Positions 59,101 to 64,000 of a stretch of 64,000 nucleotides of DNA are shown in pieces. Position 1 is the stretch's first letter. Every line of letters starts with the position of its first letter. Location: NCBI GenBank assembly GCA_019802505.1, contig JAFMOC010000007.1, positions 10,984,001-11,048,000 of the forward strand, written 5' to 3'. This DNA is from Corydoras sp. C115 (Eukaryota; Chordata; Actinopteri; Siluriformes; Callichthyidae). The notes beneath the pieces are model-generated. The model was not told the DNA's origin and made no database searches. It was given only the letters and a program-made list of their open reading frames with translations. A program made the position numbers and the translations under genes.

Positions 59101-62100
59101 CTTCATGGATTTTGGATCAAGCTTAGACCAGTGAGTGGGTGCAGTAATTTCCTTTGAATCACCATCCTTCTCTTCTTCATCCTACAACAGGTTGGAAGAG
59201 AAAATGAAAAAAAAAATGTTACAAAGCTTCATGGGACTTTTGAAGTAAAAGTTGATCTGTGCAAGAAGCAAGATCACAACTGTCTCCTATTGTCTTCTCC
59301 AACTGAGGTCTCGATTGGATGATAGTCAACTTCTACTACACATAGAAGCTGTCTAGTTTTAATACAGAGTCCAAAACCCACCCATCAGCCAATCAATGAC
59401 AGTTCTGTGAAATATAAAAAGATCATCAATGACAGCGGGACCAAAAACATGACAGATGCTCTCAGAGCCAGTCTCCAAGTCCGTGTGTAAAGGGAGCCTA
59501 TAACTACTTTCGAGCCTTTTTCTCCTTATAAACATATTGACAGAGGACCGACGACTGACCAACCTCGCTGGAAAAATCCTCATGTCTAAACACAGTCCGA
59601 CCAAAAAATTAGATAAATTCAAAAAGGACAGACAAACAGAATTCGAGAAATTTAAACGTTCAGCATAAATTGACTTGAAAGGCAAAATTAAACATAACAG
59701 AACCACACCATCACAACTGGCTCTCCAGATTCCAGCTTACCCTTAACAAAAGTGACAAATTTAAGTCATATTTGAAGGTGAAATATTGATTAGATTGTCT
59801 TTCGAAACAAATCTTTCAATGCATCACTGGAAATATAATTCTTTTTCTGATTGTATCATTACTTAGAACAGGCAGAGCTAGAATCTGTTTGACCAGTTGA
59901 ATCAGTGTCAGAGTATGTCCTAATCTGTTCCGCTGTATGTTGGGTGGGTTGGGGTGACGAGTGCAGTGCTAGGAGAGCAACAGAGGAAGCAGGAAAAGAT
60001 GGGGTAGAGGAAAAAAGGTGAGACACAGGGAAGGTAAAAGGGGCTTTTCTGATGTCTGTGATACTTTTGTGTTTGAGTGTTTGTCTATTCCTGTGCCTGT
60101 GAGAAGCGGAAATGAAAAGAAATGATTAGCATTCAGTGCCTGTTCTCCATCAGCCTCCTTCCGTTCAGCCACGAGTTTTTCTGCCAGCTGCTCCTTGAGT
60201 CCACGGGACAGTCCTTCCCACTCTGAGCGGGTAGGAAGACAATGCCAAACATCCGGGAGAAATAAAACCACTGTCTCCACATGTGCAGGAACTGTGCGCC
60301 CTTTGTGAGTCTCCTCAGGGCGGTGATAGCGAATCTCTGCAAAACGATACCTGTCGCAAAGGAAGAAGTGCATTGGAAAGAAACATTCTGTCAGATCACA
60401 CAAGGCCCAACCCCAAAATACCTTCATACAGTTAAAGATCTCCTTTAACCTGCCCCCCTTCCCCAACTTTGTGGTAAGTGGACACCAGAATAAAAAAAAT
60501 AAATTAAATTAAATAATTAAAAACGTTTTTTTTTAAACAGCCTGCGGAACTCCACGGGAGGTTCTCACGATGAACGGCAGCCATGTATTGAAAGGACAAA
60601 ACACAAAATAAACTGAAACCACTGACACACCACACAGTTCCCCATTCCCATTCCTGTCAGACCCTGCTCCCACAGCAATTGTGAGTCTGAACTGGATGCT
60701 TATATACACCAGTGATGTGAGGGGAAGACAGATTCAGAGGCACAGTGAAAGCAAGTTAAATATATAAGATATTTAACACACGTCAACAGTCATTTGAAAC
60801 AAAGTTATGGTGGTGACTCCTCTTCTGGCTCTGCATTTCAGCGACAGATTAAATGCATTCAACCACAGAAAGGCACAGCTGCTACACGCACTGGCAAACA
60901 TATTGCAAAGTAAATGAAAACACACACAAAATTAAATTAAACAAACAAATAACAAACATAAAAAGCCTCAGACATGTCTGCTGATGCAAACATTTTTCAA
61001 ACCCATGCAGTGAGTAATAGACGGTTAACGTTTTTACTTTAAGTTTTTAGATGATGCTCTGGAGTAGTACTGAGAAATCAACAGTTAAAGACTTGACGTT
61101 AAACGTTAAAAAATTTCATCTACTTACCACTGGGTACATAAACTCAGATCAATGCCTGTCAAAGCCTTACAACAACGTATTGCTGTTTTTATAAGGACTG
61201 AGGCATCGTTCTCTGGATCAGCTCCATCCAGGGAAGGAGACCAGTGGCCACCAATGGCCATTGCCTCATCTTTGCCCCTCATCCCAACTAGGAACTGTGG
61301 ATAGGCAAGTCAGAAAAAAAGGCATTGAGTTTACAAAATTAAAGTAATGCAGTAAACATCAGAGGATTAAACAGCTGTAACATATAGACTTAAGGAAAAG
61401 TTGACACAGCCCTGCCTAAATGACATGTTTCTGAATTTTTTCAAGTTTAAATCAATTAACACATCATTTATATTAGACAGACCCCATTCCTCAGTTTCAT
61501 TTGTGTTGTTCCAGTTAAAACCAAATAAATATTAATTAAGTAATTGTAATTGCAACATTATTCACTTTTCTGAACAAAGAAAAAGGTGCAGAGGTGCTAG
61601 ATTATTGGCCATAATATTATAAATATGCATATTGTGTAGAATTATAAACAATTTCTTTTTCAATTTTCTTTTTCCCCCCCGATATGATACTGGTATCACT
61701 CCCCCAATATGTTATAATCAGTAATTTCAACTGTTGGTCATATTTGTGGCCTTTTAAGCATTTTAATCAAACAATCAAACAATTGAATCAAACAATTTTT
61801 CAGGTAAACATGATCAAATAGAGAAGTTAAAAATGCCAGAGAGTAACATTTGCTTCATGAAGACTGTGTGAAGACAAGCTGTATTGGGACACATTTCTTA
61901 ATTATTCGATTCAGTTGTTCCACATGCATCTTGAATCATCTGTTTCTCAGATGTAGATGATGAAGTGCCAATAAATAATAACGGTCAAAAAGCATGATTT
62001 ACTAAGGAAATGAAGTGTTCTCAACAAGAGATTTGTTGAGTGCTGCCAGTTATCTCTACATGCCAATGGCCTAATATTTTGACATTCTGGCCTTTTGATT

Positions 62101-63166
62101 TTGTGTGTTTATAGAACACTTAAATTTTAATTGTAATTTTTTAAAGCAAGACAACTGAGAACACATTCTGAAAATGGGGCATACTTACAGTGGTGTAGCA
62201 AAATAACTTAATTGTGAGGTTTAACCTTAAAATCATAACCAAGTACATTTATTTTATGGCTATTTTTATTTTAGAGAATATATATACGATTTTGCTTCTC
62301 CTCACATTTCTTGTATCACTGTATAGGTGAAAAGGAATGGAGCAGAAGCAGACAAACTTACTTGATAAGATCTGAGAAATAAAGCATGTGCTTTAAGGGA
62401 AAAATAACAGTCGATCTGAATAGCGAGGTTGGCACAGGATTTTTTATAATTATGTGATAATTAAATGAAAATTTTTAACTCCCCTTGCTGGGAGTTAATC
62501 AATACAAACCGATTTTAATTATTTGACCCTTGTAAAAATCTGGACCTGACGTGAGTACAGTGTCCAGATTAGAAAGTCACAATGAAAAAGTTCCAGTGTA
62601 TACAATTTCATTCTTGTTATTAAGCTTAAAAATACTGTTTGCTATCAGGTGAGTAGTGCATTAAAAAAGTAACAGTATGGTGTATAACTTTACCTTTATA
62701 AGGCGCGCTGGATGTTGGAATGCGTCTCTTAGTTCTTGAGGGTCCTCAGCCAGTGCACAAGATTTATGATACAATTCATCCAAACTAGGATTGGCAAGAA
62801 GCATCACCTGAACCGAGAGAAAAAAGTCTTAAACACATTAATCACCTAAATATTTTTCATACAACAGACTGGACCAAGATATAGCTAAAAAAAAAAAGGT
62901 GGTCTCCCACCTTAGCACTGTAGGTGTGATTGACATCAGGAGGGTCCAGTACAGCTGTGTTCTTTACTAATGAGTCCACCTCTTTATGCATGATATGAAA
63001 GTTACAGTAGTTTCCAAAAGTAAAGGGACGTGATAATGGGAAGGCATCCACCCAGGTGAAAACAGCATCAAAGAAATCACTTGGGATATAGAGGCTTTGA
63101 TATCTTCTTCGAAGCTCCATCATATCACAGTTAAATCTGCAGAGTATGTATGGAAATATTAAGTTA

Positions 63167-63260
<94 letters not shown>

Positions 63261-63429
63261 CACACACACATACCCATCAAGCGAGAACTTGGAGAACTGC
63301 ACAGTATATCGTGGGACAACTCTGCGAGGCCGCCTCGGTGAGCGATCTCTACGGGGAGAGCGATCTCTTGAGCGCTTTCTTGTAGGAGAACGCTCTCTGG
63401 ATCTCCTACGCTCTCTCTCTCTTTCCCGA
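50106..63429 (-). CDS. ccar1: cell division cycle and apoptosis regulator 1, 3' part (16 exons, 5' end outside window)
   Basis: Exons in transcript order: 63274-63429, 62911-63136, 62694-62807, 61128-61294, 60140-60350, 59101-59181, 58799-58987, 57949-58140, 56881-57114, 56382-56517, 55858-55946, 55626-55772, 54844-54967, 53825-54010, 50284-50489, 50106-50159. All phases fit, giving about 836 residues of a protein that is 1150 long in human. In order they encode an Arg/Ser-rich stretch, the DBC1/CCAR Nudix-like region (LYIPSDFFDAVFTWVDAFPL to WHCLPTRSEWEGLSRG), a SAP domain (VNDLRKELENRALSSKGLKS), charged low-complexity segments, an EF-hand-like region (LLMAFVYFDQSHCGYLLEKD), and a C-terminal coiled coil. 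CCAR1 is a nuclear co-activator for hormone-receptor, p53 and Wnt-dependent transcription and a splicing-associated factor. The missing 5' part should hold the S1-like N-terminus. Confidence 0.96.
50284..50489 (-). CDS. ccar1: ccar1 exon: C-terminal coiled coil
   Basis: DEDAKHISELESVNRSLMKE to LTLMKDVQNVLPE, donor GTACGT. It follows a ~3.3-kb intron. Confidence 0.92.
51711..52094 (+). mobile_element. full-length SINE-A with perfect 13-bp target-site duplication, in a ccar1 intron
   Basis: ATGTTTGAAGAAC at 51711-51723 and 52082-52094. Head GGCGGCATGGTGGTTTAGTGG, B-box region GGTTCGAATC, tail (ATGA)n. Confidence 0.92.
52095..52443 (-). pseudogene. frameshifted fragment of a transposon-type ORF
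   Basis: Reads EHKPLVDPRKIFLFPVHIKL in one frame and, after a shift, RFPRKTDAKIKEHFLVHTQN and SFKDVAETFLVNSL in others. This resembles a multicopy ORF family with HIKLGLMK and DAKIKEGIFVGPQ motifs known from many animal genomes, probably mobile-element-derived. The family's class is not certain to me. It sits in the ccar1 intron before the penultimate exon. Confidence 0.5.
53825..54010 (-). CDS. ccar1: ccar1 exon: coiled-coil start
   Basis: NRLLLPSQKTKREAQESSES, then SLIVYNGALVDVGSMLQKLD, donor GTAAGT. Confidence 0.93.
54844..54967 (-). CDS. ccar1: ccar1 exon
   Basis: VKKLLSKPLVKEYCYYRKLT to VQLENLL, ending in phase 1 at GTAAGA. Confidence 0.9.
55626..55772 (-). CDS. ccar1: ccar1 exon: EF-hand-like
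   Basis: 49 codons: DEKKKHMVTFNKDLLMAFVY to EEILYTLGLHLSRAQ. Confidence 0.95.
55858..55946 (-). CDS. ccar1: ccar1 exon: Arg/Asp-rich
   Basis: KDDEDFNGRDRRDDRREDRK to SSKDK, donor GTGAGT. Confidence 0.85.
56382..56517 (-). CDS. ccar1: ccar1 exon: acidic
   Basis: DEDRERTLKKEESKDDD to NADEYDPMEADDADDYDDD, the conserved YDPMEA motif in an Asp-rich stretch. Confidence 0.9.
56881..57114 (-). CDS. ccar1: ccar1 exon: basic/acidic repeat region
   Basis: 78 codons: VSLFAELFNEMLQRDFGYRI, then a Lys/Glu-rich low-complexity run, donor GTAAGA. Confidence 0.9.
57440..57645. mobile_element. MITE-M half copy in a ccar1 intron
   Basis: GGGGACTAACACAGTATATAC, TACAGTCTGTAATTG, AACAAAGTCCATCTTTACAG and ACTTTTGACTGATAACT match the right half of the 22226-22706 element. 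Confidence 0.6.
57949..58140 (-). CDS. ccar1: ccar1 exon
   Basis: 64 codons: EEERKRQEELERQRRERRYV to LEDNKEHSFE, donor GTTAGT. Confidence 0.93.
58554..58737 (-). mobile_element. SINE-B copy in a ccar1 intron
   Basis: Tail GTCATTTAGCAGACGCTTTT, body GGGTCTTGCTCAAGGACCC, head side TGACAGCCCAACACCCTAA. It lies about 60 bp from the SAP exon's donor. Confidence 0.75.
58799..58987 (-). CDS. ccar1: ccar1 exon: SAP domain
   Basis: 63 codons opening VNDLRKELENRALSSKGLKS, a SAP DNA-binding helix pair, followed by an acidic Glu-rich tail. Confidence 0.95.
59101..59181 (-). CDS. ccar1: ccar1 exon
   Basis: 27 codons: DEEEKDGDSKEITAPTHWSK to DPKSMK. Confidence 0.92.
60140..60350 (-). CDS. ccar1: ccar1 exon with probable GC donor
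   Basis: YRFAEIRYHRPEETHKGRTV to ERKEADGEQ. Conservation and phase both place the exon end at CAG followed by GCACTG; there is no GT there. Confidence 0.88.
61128..61294 (-). CDS. ccar1: ccar1 exon
   Basis: FLVGMRGKDEAMAIGGHWSP to GIDLSLCTQ, donor GTAAGT. Confidence 0.93.
62694..62807 (-). CDS. ccar1: ccar1 exon
   Basis: 38 codons: VMLLANPSLDELYHKSCALA to HPARLIK, phase 0 on both sides. Confidence 0.93.
62911..63136 (-). CDS. ccar1: ccar1 exon: start of Nudix-like region
   Basis: CDMMELRRRYQSLYIPSDFF to HTYSAK, donor GTGGGA. The upstream intron is only 137 bp. Confidence 0.93.
63169..63250. repeat. (AT)41 tract inside a 137-bp ccar1 intron
   Basis: An uninterrupted run that makes up about 60% of intron 63137-63273, 23 bp from the upstream exon's end. 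Confidence 0.95.
63274..63429 (-). CDS. ccar1: ccar1 exon: RS-rich segment
   Basis: Encodes RERERERRRSRERSPTRKRS, then PRRVVPRYTVQFSKFSLD. The exon begins with the last base of a split codon, so at least one more coding exon lies to the right of the window. Confidence 0.9.
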
Positions 63430-64000
63430 CTAAATGAAAGCACAGATTCAATTATACTTTATTGAATACACACATGATTAGTACAGAAAATTAGTACAGT
63501 TATCAAAGATATGAAGGCTCAGGTTTATTGCATTACAATTGAAACAATGTAAAACAAAAACACTAATTTAACTTAAGGCAAGACAAGTTTATTTATGGAG
63601 CACCTTTCATACAAAAGCAATTCAAAGTGCTTAACAGAGTAAAAGAATTAATGAAAGCCATTTAAAATAATTAAAATGATGTATTAAAAGAAGGAAAAAT
63701 AAGAATAAAATCAAGAAACCAGAGCAATAAATGAAAATACATAAAAAGAGTAAAAAAAATATTAATATAAATATATAAATTAATATTAATACTAATATAA
63801 ACAATAAAAACCAGAAGCATTGTGAATAGTAATTTAATCTATGCTGTAAGCCTGCTTAAACCGGAATGTTTTCAGTCTGGATTTATAAGTGTCTAAAGTC
63901 AGGGTTCATCTAGGATTCTCATTCAGCTGATTCTATTGATTCTACAGTGGCATAGTGGCCAAATGGTCCATGTTTAGTTCTCAGCTGGGGCAGGACTAAT
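63430..64000. other. ccar1: ccar1 intron continuing past the window
   Basis: AT-rich, with a repeat-like piece at ~63570-63630 (AGACAAGTTTATTTATGGAG and AATTCAAAGTGCTT, a common fish repeat). No exon seen. Confidence 0.5.

Overview
The window is vertebrate nuclear DNA from a ray-finned (teleost) fish. Genes are split by GT-AG introns, the DNA is AT-rich, and the space between exons is full of fish-type repeats: tRNA-derived SINEs, Tc1/mariner elements and their short non-autonomous relatives, hAT-like debris and long dinucleotide tracts. I could not fix the species; the repeat mix suggests an otophysan (catfish/characin-like) fish, with low confidence. All four recognisable genes lie on the minus strand.

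Layout, left to right. (1) 173-5118: a TRIM16-like gene with two B-boxes, coiled coil and PRY-SPRY but no RING, five coding exons, complete in the window. (2) 10719-~13660: a C2H2 zinc-finger gene. Eight fingers lie in one open stretch (10719-11566); its 5' part is unresolved because a retroelement 3' end abuts the first finger. A CpG-rich promoter block (~12640-13660) with a perfect NRF1 site lies upstream. (3) 15811-30699: stox1 (storkhead-box 1), complete, four coding exons, 976 codons by my splice model. Intron 1 is ~9.5 kb, and the last intron carries a nearly intact Tc1 transposon (16160-17745). (4) 50106-63429 and beyond: the 3' two-thirds of ccar1 (16 coding exons, about 836 residues); its 5' end lies outside the window to the right. 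Neighbouring CCAR1 and STOX1 matches the human 10q22.1 order as I remember it, which supports both calls.

The intergenic stretch 30.9-50.1 kb holds no gene I can support. It contains a tandem duplication of a MITE+SINE unit next to stox1 exon 1, a degenerate ~640-bp tandem array (43.1-44.7 kb), two related clusters of a ~120-160 bp repeat (41.1-41.7 and 46.0-47.1 kb), and several young SINE copies.

The main SINE (called SINE-A here) has a tRNA-like head (A-box-like TGGCTTAGTGG, B box GGTTCGAATCC), a ~300-bp body and an (ATGA)n tail. Seven copies have target-site duplications of 10-14 bp, most of them perfect, so the family was active recently. A second family (SINE-B) has a different tRNA-like head and the common teleost 3' tail around CGCTTTGGATAAAAG. 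A non-autonomous Tc1/mariner-like family (MITE-M) recurs too.

The genes do not form an operon-like unit. STOX1 is a winged-helix transcription factor, CCAR1 a transcription/splicing co-activator, the TRIM protein probably a signalling or antiviral-type regulator, and the zinc-finger protein a probable DNA-binding regulator. I did not find a convincing new biological system. The most unusual items are the in-frame, stop-free 78-bp stox1 intron inside the winged-helix domain, the polyglutamine run at the STOX1 N-terminus, a ccar1 intron made mostly of an (AT)41 tract, a probable GC-AG intron in ccar1, and a 23-bp perfect hairpin in stox1 intron 1.
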